NCBI GenBank assembly: GCA_021805735.1
Contig: JAJZEE010000039.1
Span: 1 to 32,998, forward strand
Length of the DNA: 32,998 bases
Direction of reading: 5' to 3'
From: Bacillota bacterium
Lineage (GTDB): Bacteria; Bacillota; Bacilli; Alicyclobacillales; SLC66
The notes beneath the pieces were generated by a model that saw nothing but the letters and a program-made list of their open reading frames with translations, was not told where the DNA came from and did not search any database. The first letter of the stretch is position 1; each line of letters starts with the position of its first letter. The position numbers and the translations under genes were made by a program. Shown here piece after piece: positions 6,763 to 14,826 of this stretch.

Positions 6763-7445
6763 GCAAACAGAAGACAGCCAGATTGGAAACCGAGATTGTA
6801 AAGAAGGTAAAGCTGAACTACCTAATCTACCTACCCAATGATTACAGCGCCGACAGTGACGTCAAATGGCCGCTCATTCTCTTTTTGCATGGCGCCAGAG
6901 AGCGCGGATCTAACATCGAGCTTGTAAAGAGACACGGTATCTCTAAAATCGTGGAGGAGCAAAGCGAATTTCCTTTTGTAGCTGTATCCCCACAATGTCC
7001 TGCAGACACGGATTGGAGTTACGAGATCGATAGTTTACTCGTGCTGCTTGACGATATTATGGAACATTATGCCATTGACCCTGCTCGCGTGTATTTGACT
7101 GGGCTCAGCATGGGCGGGTTTGGAACGTGGATGCTGGCCATGGAAGCTCCCCATCGGTTTGCCGCCATTGCGCCCATTTGCGGAGGCGGTCGGAAGGGAA
7201 AGATTGAACAACTGGAGAATGTTCCGGTGTGGGCATTCCATGGGGCAAAGGACGCCGTTGTGTCTATTTCGCAATCCGAGAAGTTGGTGGACGCCCTGAG
7301 GGAGTGCGGTGGAGATGTAGAGTTTACCGTATATCCGGAGGCAAATCATGACTCTTGGACAGAGACATATGACAATCCAAAGTTATACACTTGGTTTTTG
7401 TCGCACGCAAAAAGGGAAGAAGTTGCAGGCACAGACGATCATTGA
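6759..7445 (+). CDS. Alpha/beta hydrolase, carboxylesterase/phospholipase-like
   Basis: A 228-residue serine esterase of the dienelactone hydrolase/phospholipase-carboxylesterase type. LILFLHGARERGSN is the oxyanion region, GLSMGGFGTW holds the nucleophile (G-x-S-x-G), HGAKDAVVS supplies the acid and EANHDSW the histidine, so the catalytic triad is complete. VYLTGLSMGG and FAAIAPICGGG are typical of predicted peptidase/esterase proteins related to LpqC and PHB depolymerase. No signal peptide is seen, so it is probably cytoplasmic. The start is TTG 6759 with GGAGG (6745-6749) nine bases upstream. It is a single plus-strand gene between broken remnants. The natural substrate cannot be told from sequence. 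Confidence 0.85.
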   Translation: MSKQKTARLETEIVKKVKLNYLIYLPNDYSADSDVKWPLILFLHGARERGSNIELVKRHGISKIVEEQSEFPFVAVSPQCPADTDWSYEIDSLLVLLDDIMEHYAIDPARVYLTGLSMGGFGTWMLAMEAPHRFAAIAPICGGGRKGKIEQLENVPVWAFHGAKDAVVSISQSEKLVDALRECGGDVEFTVYPEANHDSWTETYDNPKLYTWFLSHAKREEVAGTDDH

Positions 7446-7512
7446 CGTTTAATTGTTGTGTCCATAGTCGCGTTCGTGCGTATTCAAGCCCGTTTGTTCA
7501 ATAGCGTGCCTA

Positions 7513-7745
7513 TTATTCCATCAGACATAGCGGCATCTTCAGTTCAACGATTGACTGTCCACCTTCATCGATGTTTTCAATAACAATCTCATCCACTACG
7601 GTTTCAAAGGTTTCGTCAAACGGCTCAGTGTCTGCCAAGGCAATCTCAAAAGTCCTTTTATCCCTAATTGAATCTCCGCCCGCGAGAATTCAAGAAGAAA
7701 AATACGGCTACAGGGCTTTTGTGAGTTCGAATGGGGTCTCGGCTA
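7513..7745 (-). pseudogene. Decayed reading frame with two in-frame stops
   Basis: One minus-strand frame has protein-like composition but is broken. It reads GTVAETPFELTKAL, stop (TAG), PYFSS, stop (TGA), then about 57 acidic residues (DKRTFEIALADTEPFDETF ... GGQSIVELKMPLCLME) to a TAA at 7513-7515. The last part has no usable start codon. I do not recognise the family. It lies just downstream of a GNAT gene and may be the relic of a co-transcribed partner. The rest of the 7,446-7,742 gap shows nothing else. Confidence 0.3.
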
Positions 7746-8285
7746 CAGTTCCTTCACTAAGCTGACTCGAATTACCTCATCCCAAATAGTTCCCCTTCTA
7801 ACCTTACGATACCCTAAGCGTCGGTTTAGATGAAGAACAACAGAGTTGCTTTCTTCGCTGTGTGTATAGATTAATCGGATATTTCGACGAACTGCTTCTT
7901 CTTCCACTTCCCTCTTCAACGTTGTAGCCAGTCCCTCCCTGCGTCGCGCAGGAGCAACCCACAGTTGGAATATTTGTATAAATCGGCCGTCGGTTGGGAA
8001 CACACTCCGTTGCAATTCACTGAAGATCTCATAGTCCTCATGAATGTCGCAGTTCCGAACGCGATACATAATCATCGCGATCCGGGACTGCCTCAAATTG
8101 TCGACAATAAAGACTCCCCTCTCTTCATCCGTAAGGAACGCCGCGATCTTATTCCGGTGAGCAGACGCTTCATCAGCATTTTGGGGCATATCCCCTGAAG
8201 TAGTGTAGCCTTCATTCAGGAGATCGACCTCCACCAAGAAATCGAGATCATCGAGAATTCCTCTTCGTATAGACAACAGCCTCAC
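7743..8285 (-). CDS. GNAT-family N-acetyltransferase
   Basis: A 180-residue GNAT protein. Residues about 1-60 form the acceptor side (DDLDFLVEVDLLNEGYTT), and IFQLWVAPARRREGLATTL is beta4 plus motif A, the acetyl-CoA pyrophosphate loop (R-R-x-G-L-A). LIYTHSEESNSVVLHLNRRLGYRKVRRG is motif B with the usual N-x-x-x-x-LGY pattern. It should transfer an acetyl group from acetyl-CoA to an amine; the substrate is unknown. The start is GTG 8285. A second, different GNAT gene lies upstream in the same direction, 149 bases away. Confidence 0.85.
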   Translation of the reverse strand: MRLLSIRRGILDDLDFLVEVDLLNEGYTTSGDMPQNADEASAHRNKIAAFLTDEERGVFIVDNLRQSRIAMIMYRVRNCDIHEDYEIFSELQRSVFPTDGRFIQIFQLWVAPARRREGLATTLKREVEEEAVRRNIRLIYTHSEESNSVVLHLNRRLGYRKVRRGTIWDEVIRVSLVKEL

Positions 8286-8434
8286 TCAACCTTTTCGATG
8301 AGGTATAGTTGAACATTCCGGCCCGATTACGCAAGATCGGGGCACCCTGATCCTCCGTATAATAATACACCATAACCGCGCATGGCTCCTATTGTGGACT
8401 CGCCCCGAGAGTGCAGTAGCACGTCAAACAGGTT

Positions 8435-8995
8435 TTATTTCTCTTGGACACGATACTCGTTTTCGGTCATTCCGAAGAGTATTTGGTCATGATATGCCCC
8501 ATTCATGAAGACAACATCTCGAACTAGGCCCTCCTGTTTGCACCCCAGCTTCCTCATCAACCCTGCCGAAGCAGTATTAAGGTCCAGACAAAAGGCGTTA
8601 AATTTATGAAGTCGACGTTCATTAAACGCATAATCCAATAACAACCTCATTGCCGCTTCCCCATAACCTTTTCCACGCATACTCCGAATATTAATCATCC
8701 CGATGGAAAACGTTCCATGCCTCTCATTTATGTAGTTGAAATGTATGTGCCCCACGTATTCGCCGTCAAGAGTTTCAATTGAAAAAGCGGGTGCGGCTGG
8801 ATTTTGTTTGGCCGATCCACCATTTTCGTCGACAACTTGCTTCTCAGGAGGCAAGGTGATTTCTTCGTGAACCAACGACATTCCTTCACTATCAAGATCA
8901 ACCAGGTAGTTATATTCCGCGTCCTTAGGCAGCCAGAGGCGTAATCTAACTTTATCATTTCTCCAGTAATAGTTGTTGTATGTATTTTCATCCAT
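8435..8995 (-). CDS. GNAT-family N-acetyltransferase, RimJ/RimL-like
   Basis: A 186-residue acetyltransferase of the RimJ/RimL (Acetyltransf_3) type. KVRLRLWLPKDAEYNYLVDL is the family opening, GTFSIGMINIRSMRGKGYGEAAMRLLLDYAF is beta4 and motif A with the G-K-G-Y-G loop, and NAFCLDLNTASAGLMRKLGCKQEGLVRD is motif B. RimJ-like proteins acetylate N-termini of proteins or small amines; the substrate here is unknown. The ATG at 8995 has a GGGGGG ribosome site eight bases upstream. Together with the next GNAT, two methyltransferases and the nucleotidyltransferase relic, it forms a block of small-molecule-modifying genes that looks acquired. Confidence 0.85.
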   Translation of the reverse strand: MDENTYNNYYWRNDKVRLRLWLPKDAEYNYLVDLDSEGMSLVHEEITLPPEKQVVDENGGSAKQNPAAPAFSIETLDGEYVGHIHFNYINERHGTFSIGMINIRSMRGKGYGEAAMRLLLDYAFNERRLHKFNAFCLDLNTASAGLMRKLGCKQEGLVRDVVFMNGAYHDQILFGMTENEYRVQEK

Positions 8996-9258
8996 AACAA
9001 ATGCCCCCCATCCGCTGTGGTGCTACGCAGGCCTGTTGGACAGTTCCTTACTCGGCTGTCTCCATGGTTCTCCGATTAGCTCAACAGTATGATACCAGAA
9101 TTCAGGTTCCCGGTGTGAAATCCAACGACCGACCTTTCTTGTGGAGCTAACCTGTCCATTAGCGACGCAAGGCATTTCGCTCGACAACCTTTATGTCATT
9201 TACGCAGCCGTTCGCGATAAGAGGTGATGGATTTCCAAGAAAAACCTGATGCGTTCTA

Positions 9259-10008
9259 TTAAGTGAATTCGGGCTTCGTCACACTGACCACCAGTACAGG
9301 TGGGCGTCTCCATTCTGCCGTCAAATTCGGCCTCGCGGCAATCGCTTCATCAGATGCCTCGGGCTCCAGCAGCTTTTCAACCCGGAACCCGCGTTCAACG
9401 AGACCGTTCACCAAAGTCGACAACTTACGGTGGTATTTCACTACTCCTTCGATGAACCACGTTTGCTCTCTTTGACTTTCATCCCCGTATGAATCGACTG
9501 GCCAGTGAAGCTTCCTTCCCTCAGTATCCTTTATCCATTGACCGCCTGATGGGGTCTGAGCCGTGATGATGGGATGTTCACAGGAGTAGATGAACTGACC
9601 GCCCGGTCTAAGCCACCGATATACATGGTTTACCAGTGTCGCGTAATCGGCCACGTAGTGCAAAACGAACGAACTGACCACCAGATCGAACGATTCATCT
9701 GGAAATCTGACATCCTCCACGGCAGAATGAACGTATTTGATCCGCTCGTCAGCATAATGCGCTTGTGCATACTCCAGCATTTTCCGCGAGATATCAACAC
9801 CCACGACCACATGTACTCCGTCGTCTGCACAAGCGGCGGCGAACTGCCCCATTCCGCAACCGAGATCAAGAACGTCGAGTCCGCTCAAGGACGGCAGCAG
9901 TGAACGGATCGCCGGTTGTTCCAATGCGTCATTGAGCCCAGACCCAGACTCGCGTAAGTCCTTGTACCCCTCAAAGAATTTTCGGTTGTCATATACATTC
10001 TGTTTCAT
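9259..10008 (-). CDS. Class I SAM-dependent methyltransferase
   Basis: A 249-residue methyltransferase of the UbiE/BioC-like type. LDVLDLGCGMGQFAAAC is the SAM-binding motif I, VVGVDIS is the acidic loop that holds the ribose, IKYVHSAVEDVRFPDESFDLVVSSFVLHYV is motif post-I to II, and WLRPGGQFIYSCEHP is motif III. The substrate is unknown; the C-terminal half has no further signature. The ATG at 10008 is preferred over GTG 10035 because AAAAGGGG lies ten bases upstream. About 260 bases without a gene separate it from the downstream GNAT gene. Confidence 0.85.
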   Translation of the reverse strand: MKQNVYDNRKFFEGYKDLRESGSGLNDALEQPAIRSLLPSLSGLDVLDLGCGMGQFAAACADDGVHVVVGVDISRKMLEYAQAHYADERIKYVHSAVEDVRFPDESFDLVVSSFVLHYVADYATLVNHVYRWLRPGGQFIYSCEHPIITAQTPSGGQWIKDTEGRKLHWPVDSYGDESQREQTWFIEGVVKYHRKLSTLVNGLVERGFRVEKLLEPEASDEAIAARPNLTAEWRRPPVLVVSVTKPEFT

Positions 10009-10196
10009 CAGAAAATATCCCCTTTTGCCCAGCACCAGATCACATGTATTTTCTTACATAAATATCATTCCGGACCTTTAATTCGATACACCGTTCTGGC
10101 CCTTTGCTCTCCGTCAGGATTCCATTCTTGTGGCAGTCTGTATTCGACTCGTTTATTTTGCTCGCCATGGTTCTTTCATCCATCCACCAACTGGGC

Positions 10197-10565
10197 TCAG
10201 AACGTGACTGCAAAGGTCATATAATGCATGTTCATTGCATCCAATGGCGTGAGACGAATAGAGCTTCTACACATCACAGTTATGGTGCCGTTGTTCCCTT
10301 TTCTCTCGTGTTCAAGTACAACGTGTTGATACCATGACCACGGAGCAATCATAAGTTGAAATTCCCGACTACCATAAAAAAGGCTTTCTCGCGAAAACGC
10401 TGTCAATTCGCCTATGTAACAGAGGTCAATATCGCTTCGTTCGGTGGCTTTCCCTGTCGCTTGAGAACCGCTCAAGATAACTGAGTCGACATTGCCGTGC
10501 TTAGAGAGATCCTCTTTGAGAAATTCATCGATCTCACGTTTGATTGCAGGTTGAATATTCAGCAA
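10197..10565 (-). CDS. Truncated nucleotidyltransferase-domain protein
   Basis: The 122 residues contain the nucleotidyltransferase fold signature SVILSGSQATGKATERSDIDLCYIG (G-S followed by D-x-D), as in kanamycin/MNT-type nucleotidyltransferases. The first metal-binding pair is intact. After HERKGNNGTITVM, where relatives usually go on through a second half of 100 or more residues, the frame changes character and stops at 10197. It is therefore probably a 3'-truncated or frameshifted relic. The start is TTG 10565 with GAGG nine bases upstream. No resistance specificity can be assigned. Confidence 0.55.
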   Translation of the reverse strand: MLNIQPAIKREIDEFLKEDLSKHGNVDSVILSGSQATGKATERSDIDLCYIGELTAFSRESLFYGSREFQLMIAPWSWYQHVVLEHERKGNNGTITVMCRSSIRLTPLDAMNMHYMTFAVTF

Positions 10566-10702
10566 GGAAACTCACCTCAACGTCAAGTTGATCGCTACCC
10601 TTACCTCGCAATATTTGCACCCTTAGTCCGACAAGCGTCCGGCGTTACTATCCTTACAAATGACCTCCAAAAACACAATGTGCCGCTACATCCCGAGTCT
10701 GC

Positions 10703-11617
10703 TCAACTCGTGACTTTCATACCCGATACTACAATAGACACTCCTGCTTCCCAGTCATACGCTGCGTGATTGCTCAACCAATCGAAGCGAGCATCGGTAA
10801 GCGTGATTAGTTCATCAAACTCCTCATGACTGATGCCAGTTTGACAGGTCTCCCGCAATTCTTCAAGCCATTCCTTTTGTGACTGATATTCTGCCTCCCT
10901 CAGTCGCTGCCGCTGTTCAAGTGGAACACGCGCATCATCCGGCGCAGTTCCATATCCCCACGCATTAAAGCGAATCCTTGTCACGCCGAGCTTACCTAGC
11001 AATCCAAACACTGATTGCGGAGACCAGCGTCTGCTGCCCACGCCTGAAATCAACGTATCACTGACTGCCGCCTGTATACGCTGCACAAGCTCATGATAGC
11101 GGTTGGCTCCCGGGAAAGATTCTTCCTCCAAGACAGAATCAATGCCTAAAAAGTTAATTCCCAAGCGTCCCGTTGCTGCCTCTGCAATACTAATAGTTCC
11201 CCCTGGTCGACAGACACGAATCATCTCTTGGGTGGCCACCTCTGGATCGGTAAGTACACCAAGTCCCGTATAACTCACAACAGCATCAAAACAACCATCT
11301 TCGAAAGGAAGATTATAGGCGTCTCCGACAGAAAAGGAAACATTCGGGATAGAGCTCTGATTGGCTTTGGTCTTGGCCCTCTGAATAAATTCTTCGTCCA
11401 AGTCTATTCCAGTAACCGTTCCTGGTGCGATTCCTTCGGCTAGATAAGACGCCATCGTGTCCGGACCACAGCCTACCTCAAGGACTGTCATTCCAGGAGT
11501 CAGCCCAAAATAATTTAGTAGAATAGGGCGCATCTCCGGACGGAAGCGAACGAAGCGGGATTGTTCCAAGGTCTTGGCAGATTGAATGTGTGACCAGCGA
11601 AATCTTTCTGTTCTCAC
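10703..11617 (-). CDS. Class I SAM-dependent methyltransferase (UbiE/ArsM-like)
   Basis: A 304-residue methyltransferase. MTVLEVGCGPDTMASYLAEG is motif I, VTGIDLDEEFIQRAK the acidic loop, VSFSVGDAYNLPFEDGCFDAVVS motif II and EMIRVCRPGGTISIAEAAT motif III. A long C-terminal part (about residues 160-300, QSVFGLLGKLGV ... YDWEAGVSIVVSGMK) caps the fold. The frame is open far upstream, but GTG 11617 is preceded at six bases by a strong GGAGG (11624-11628), so the shorter protein is preferred over one starting at ATG 11659. It follows the metallophosphoesterase gene by about 110 bases in the same direction. The substrate is unknown. Confidence 0.83.
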   Translation of the reverse strand: MRTERFRWSHIQSAKTLEQSRFVRFRPEMRPILLNYFGLTPGMTVLEVGCGPDTMASYLAEGIAPGTVTGIDLDEEFIQRAKTKANQSSIPNVSFSVGDAYNLPFEDGCFDAVVSYTGLGVLTDPEVATQEMIRVCRPGGTISIAEAATGRLGINFLGIDSVLEEESFPGANRYHELVQRIQAAVSDTLISGVGSRRWSPQSVFGLLGKLGVTRIRFNAWGYGTAPDDARVPLEQRQRLREAEYQSQKEWLEELRETCQTGISHEEFDELITLTDARFDWLSNHAAYDWEAGVSIVVSGMKVTS

Positions 11618-11724
11618 GTTATCCCTCCGAGAATTCGCTCGGTACTTTTTGAAGCCCATAGTGGAAACAGGTGAGAAATACAATACTCCGATTGCGCTAA
11701 AGCCCCCGTGACGCGGTGATACAC

Positions 11725-12483
11725 TCAGTACTCTTTTGCCATCCGTTCCAACATATCCGTTGCTTCCGTCGCTGTTGGAACCTGGAGCACGTTCTCCTCG
11801 GCGAACTTCTGCGCTTGCGGATATCCGCTGGCTCGTATCTCTTCTGCGGCCACCTCTCCATCGTACGTCGTCCTCCGGAATTCGCACCCCTCCGGGCTAA
11901 GTAGAAGCCAGTACGCGCCTGGCTGGTCGGCAAATGGCATCCCCACGCTCCCCGCATTGAGAATGCGCACCCTTCCTACTCCACGCTCAAACTGCATATG
12001 AGTGTGTCCGCACACAACAATCTGTTGCTCAATGCCCGTAAAGATGGTGGCGAATCGTTCCTGCGAGGTGATCGATGTAAAGATTTCCTCGTCACTACGT
12101 GGTGTGGCATGACAGAATAAGACATTGCCCAAACCCCCAACCTGGAGCGTTATCTGTTCTGGCAATTGAGCCAGAAAATCTCGCTGAGAGCTCGTTAACT
12201 GCTCGGCGACCCAGTGGGTCTGCTGGCGGCCATTCTCTGACATGTCGGCATGCAGCGGTTCGCCATCAAAATCCATGACAACTTCGCGGTCTCCATTGCC
12301 GCGAATGAAACAAACCCGATCGCCTAGCAGGGAGAGCCGCTCCAAGGTCTGCCCTGGCATAGGTCCGGAGACGATATCCCCTCCAACGACAATCACATCT
12401 GGTTGCACCTCTTTGAGCTCCTCTAGCAACGCGTTGAGCGCTGGCAGATTCCCGTGGATGTCGTAGAGTGCTGCAATTTTCAT
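11725..12483 (-). CDS. Calcineurin-like metallophosphoesterase (YfcE/ApaH-like)
   Basis: A complete 252-residue metallophosphoesterase. The metal-binding motifs are in the usual order: ALYDIHGNLPAL (D-x-H), VVGGDIVSGP (GD), FIRGNGDRE (GN-D/RE, a conservative GNGD in place of GNHE), LFCHATPR and VVCGHTHMQFER (GHTH). This subfamily of small DNA-polymerase-associated or YfcE-like enzymes hydrolyses phosphodiesters or phosphomonoesters with manganese or similar metals; the real substrate is unknown. It starts at ATG 12483. The downstream neighbour is a methyltransferase on the same strand; the upstream gene ends about 80 bases away. Confidence 0.87.
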   Translation of the reverse strand: MKIAALYDIHGNLPALNALLEELKEVQPDVIVVGGDIVSGPMPGQTLERLSLLGDRVCFIRGNGDREVVMDFDGEPLHADMSENGRQQTHWVAEQLTSSQRDFLAQLPEQITLQVGGLGNVLFCHATPRSDEEIFTSITSQERFATIFTGIEQQIVVCGHTHMQFERGVGRVRILNAGSVGMPFADQPGAYWLLLSPEGCEFRRTTYDGEVAAEEIRASGYPQAQKFAEENVLQVPTATEATDMLERMAKEY

Positions 12484-12564
12484 CTCTCAAACTCCTGTCC
12501 TTTGCGTGTATTCAAGACAACCAATGCAAGGTCCGCAAAAAGGGCGCCCCTCACGGCCCATAGG

Positions 12565-13704
12565 TTAGCTCAATCGTTGTTTACTTGCGTAGGCCTCTAT
12601 CTCCCGGTTGAACTGCTGGAATATCAGGAACTTTTGGCGTCCAAAATCTTCTTCATTGTAGACCAATTTCCATGTTCCTCCCAGCTTCGTCATTGGATAG
12701 ACAAACACGAAGTTGCTCCTGTTGCCCTGATTGGGAGGCCATATGCTGGCTGTTATGTAAGCGTCGGCCACATTGCCTTTCTCTACGACATGAACGCGGG
12801 TCAAGACAGGTCTCCAGCCTTTTTGTGGATCGCCTTGATCCTTCCATTTTGTGAACGACATATGTTGTTTGATGTCAGCGAACATCGCATATGCTTTCGC
12901 AAGATCTCCTTGATTGAACGCATCCAGGTACGCCGCCAATGTTGCGGCTATCGATTTGCTGTCGGCGGTAAGCGGCGTAATCTCCACGGGCACATTCCAA
13001 TTATTAGAAAGTTGCAGAACTTCGTTCCGGGCTTTGTTTCGATTTCCGAGTACAGTGGCGTCAATGCAGTAGGCGTATTTGCTTCCGTAGACAATGACCC
13101 AATATTCGTATGTCGGAGTGGTAGAATGGGATGCAGCCGACGGGGTTCTCTTGTTTAACACCAGTGTTGCTGTGCCCGCTGAAGTGAAGATAGTGGCGTG
13201 ACTGAGTACAGTCGAATGATTCCCCACTATTTCCGCGTATTTTGGGCTGTGTGTAGGTAGACTTGTTACGAGCAGAGATACCGAAATGTCCTTCCACCGG
13301 AACGAATGATCCGGTGGCATTATCTTCCCATTGGGCAACGTCAGCGTCGTATTAAACAGAGGATTAGGCTGTGTTTTTTGATTGGCGGCAACAGCCCTCA
13401 CTCCCGTAGTAGTCGCTGCTGCAACGAAATTAGTTGGCAAAATGCCCAATACAATACAGACCCCTATGGCTATCCCAGAAAATCGCCGCAGGCGTATTTT
13501 CTTCCCGGTTGTTGGTGGCGCGTCAGCGCCATGACAGTCTATCCCGAAAAATACCTTCCCTGCCCGCCGGGATCGTATACTGTGCCGCTGCTCAAACACG
13601 GCTGCGCCGAACTCGCCTCGGCACAGTATACGATCCCAGCCAAGCGGGTTTTTCATCAATTGATGGTGCTGCGTAGCAGCATGACAGTCTATCCGTTTTT
13701 TCAC
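12565..13704 (-). CDS. Membrane-anchored or secreted protein with NTF2-like C-terminal domain, interrupted in frame by a 150-bp insertion
   Basis: The 379-residue frame begins at GTG 13704, nine bases after GGAGG, and its GTGA overlaps the stop of the serine hydrolase gene, so the two are translationally coupled. Residues about 71-96 form a basic then hydrophobic stretch (KKIRLRRFSGIAIGVCIVLG) ending near VAAAT, which looks like a signal peptide or anchor but lies unusually far in. The 50 codons before it are encoded by a palindromic insertion; without it the signal would follow a normal 25-residue basic start. The extracytoplasmic part has an uncharacterised domain (TYEYWVIVYGSKYAYCID) and then an NTF2-like module (YLDAFNQGDLAKAYAMFADI ... 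GGTWKLVYNEEDF). Its role is unknown. Secretion may be impaired or may use an internal start. Confidence 0.7.
   Translation of the reverse strand: MKKRIDCHAATQHHQLMKNPLGWDRILCRGEFGAAVFEQRHSIRSRRAGKVFFGIDCHGADAPPTTGKKIRLRRFSGIAIGVCIVLGILPTNFVAAATTTGVRAVAANQKTQPNPLFNTTLTLPNGKIMPPDHSFRWKDISVSLLVTSLPTHSPKYAEIVGNHSTVLSHATIFTSAGTATLVLNKRTPSAASHSTTPTYEYWVIVYGSKYAYCIDATVLGNRNKARNEVLQLSNNWNVPVEITPLTADSKSIAATLAAYLDAFNQGDLAKAYAMFADIKQHMSFTKWKDQGDPQKGWRPVLTRVHVVEKGNVADAYITASIWPPNQGNRSNFVFVYPMTKLGGTWKLVYNEEDFGRQKFLIFQQFNREIEAYASKQRLS
13530..13694. repeat. Palindromic insertion flanked by direct repeats, in frame within a gene
   Basis: A 15-bp direct repeat (CATGACAGTCTATCC, 13530-13544 and 13680-13694) brackets the unit with a period of exactly 150 bp. 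Each copy is preceded on the plus strand by a small perfect hairpin of different sequence: GGCGC-GTCA-GCGCC at the first and GCTGC-GTA-GCAGC at the second. Inside lies a perfect 19-bp inverted repeat (13569-13587 and 13619-13637, arm GGGATCGTATACTGTGCCG) with a 31-base loop. No U-tract follows, so it is not a terminator. It looks like a small mobile palindromic or MITE-like element, or a partial duplication with an insert. Confidence 0.6.
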
Positions 13705-14747
13705 GACTGATCGCCTCCTGTTATTTGACCGCTCGCTGCGCAGATCAGTTCGCCGAATTCCCGCGCGTGCTTCAGAAATGTGCCGCGTTTTGCGCACATT
13801 CCGTTATACATCCGCACCGCAACAAGATCCCACTCAGGCACAACGAGGCAAAGACAACCTGACATCCCGACGATCTGGCACGAACCGACTGGCAATCGAC
13901 CGCACAACTCGCCGATCCGCGATCCCGAGTTTCCCTGTACCCACCAATAAAATCCATGTCGCGGCCACCGGCGATCAAGCGTCACGGGCGTCTGATCGCT
14001 GAGCGCCATGGCGATCGCTTCGACTGGAACGACCTGTCGACCGTTGACCATGCCGCGGCGCACATGCAAAAAACCCCAGTACGCGAGTTCCCTGGCGCTC
14101 ACAAACAGATTCCGTCCCGCACCGTCGGGCGCATCGAGTGTGATTGCCGGACCGCTCTCCCCCTTGCACACATCCCACGCCATTGCGTCTGTTTGCTCCG
14201 ATCGCCAGCCCGTTTGCACGAAGGAAAGCGGCTTAAAGACACGCTCCCGAAGCGTCTCCGCCACTGTCTTGCCCGTCGCGCGAACGATCGCATCGCAGAG
14301 CAGATCGACTCCCGTATTGGTGTAGCGCCAACTGCGCCCCGGTGTGAACACACGCCGAACGGCGCCGCGACCACCATCCAGACCGTGTGTATGCGTCAGC
14401 AAATGCCTGAGCGTCGTTTCCCCAAGCAGCGCTGGATCAACGCCATCTATATAATGCCTCGCGAGATCGTCCAACGAACCAATCGCCTGATCCGTGATCG
14501 CCAACGCAAGCGCCAGCCCGATATACGACTTGCGTACGGAATAGACGTTAAATTGGGTGTCCTCCGTTACCTCCCTGGATGCCGCCCCATGATGATGATG
14601 TCCTGAGTAGCACTCTGCGACGATGCTGCCGTGATCGATGACAACCACGGCTGCGCCCGAACTCCCCTCCTCACTCTGCACCTGCCGGACGCGGTTCAAC
14701 ACCTGTTCCATATGCGCATTGGCCACTCTGGACACCGGCAGCTCCAT
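13701..14747 (-). CDS. Serine hydrolase of the class C beta-lactamase/penicillin-binding family
   Basis: A 348-residue beta-lactamase-fold protein (family S12). The nucleophile motif is SVRKS (S-x-x-K), YTNTG is the Y-x-N motif, and LRHLLTHTHGLDGG is the typical class C segment between them. No signal peptide is seen, so it is probably cytoplasmic and more likely an esterase or peptidase than a resistance enzyme. ATG 14747 is chosen because GGGAGGGGG lies nine bases upstream; the frame extends to ATG 14786, but that part coincides with a decayed fragment of a paralogous gene. The stop overlaps the GTG of the downstream secreted-protein gene, so both form one unit. The upstream ABC-class ATPase gene ends about 80 bases away. 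Confidence 0.85.
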   Translation of the reverse strand: MELPVSRVANAHMEQVLNRVRQVQSEEGSSGAAVVVIDHGSIVAECYSGHHHHGAASREVTEDTQFNVYSVRKSYIGLALALAITDQAIGSLDDLARHYIDGVDPALLGETTLRHLLTHTHGLDGGRGAVRRVFTPGRSWRYTNTGVDLLCDAIVRATGKTVAETLRERVFKPLSFVQTGWRSEQTDAMAWDVCKGESGPAITLDAPDGAGRNLFVSARELAYWGFLHVRRGMVNGRQVVPVEAIAMALSDQTPVTLDRRWPRHGFYWWVQGNSGSRIGELCGRLPVGSCQIVGMSGCLCLVVPEWDLVAVRMYNGMCAKRGTFLKHAREFGELICAASGQITGGDQS

Positions 14748-14769
14748 GCGCCTGCACCCCCTCCCGTAT

Positions 14770-14821
14770 ATCCTGGCCGTGCGCATGAGTCAGAAAGCGC
14801 CTTAACGTCGTTTTCCCAAGC
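14770..14821 (-). pseudogene. Ghost fragment of a paralogous serine hydrolase
   Basis: Read on the minus strand, these 52 bases encode LGKTTLRRFLTHAHGQD, closely similar to LGETTLRHLLTHTHGLD inside the intact serine hydrolase (14376-14427). The DNA copies match at about 40 of 51 positions with no gaps. It lies between the ABC-class ATPase stop and the serine hydrolase start, with no other part of the gene remaining. Confidence 0.55.
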
Positions 14822-14826
14822 ACAGT

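Noticed and set aside
6497-6766. 89-residue minus-strand frame before the esterase
   Set aside because: No ribosome site, no recognisable domain, composition unlike neighbours, and it overlaps the esterase ribosome site on the other strand.
8996-9258. Gap between a GNAT and a methyltransferase gene
   Set aside because: Searched for short frames, hairpins and promoters; found nothing I could support.
12484-12564. GGGC/GCCC hairpin followed by TTTTT after the secreted-protein gene (minus strand)
   Set aside because: The stem is only about four pairs with an unclear loop; too weak to call as a terminator.
13569-13637. 19-bp inverted repeat as a bidirectional transcription terminator
   Set aside because: No U-tract on either side, a 31-base loop, and it lies inside an open reading frame near its 5' end.
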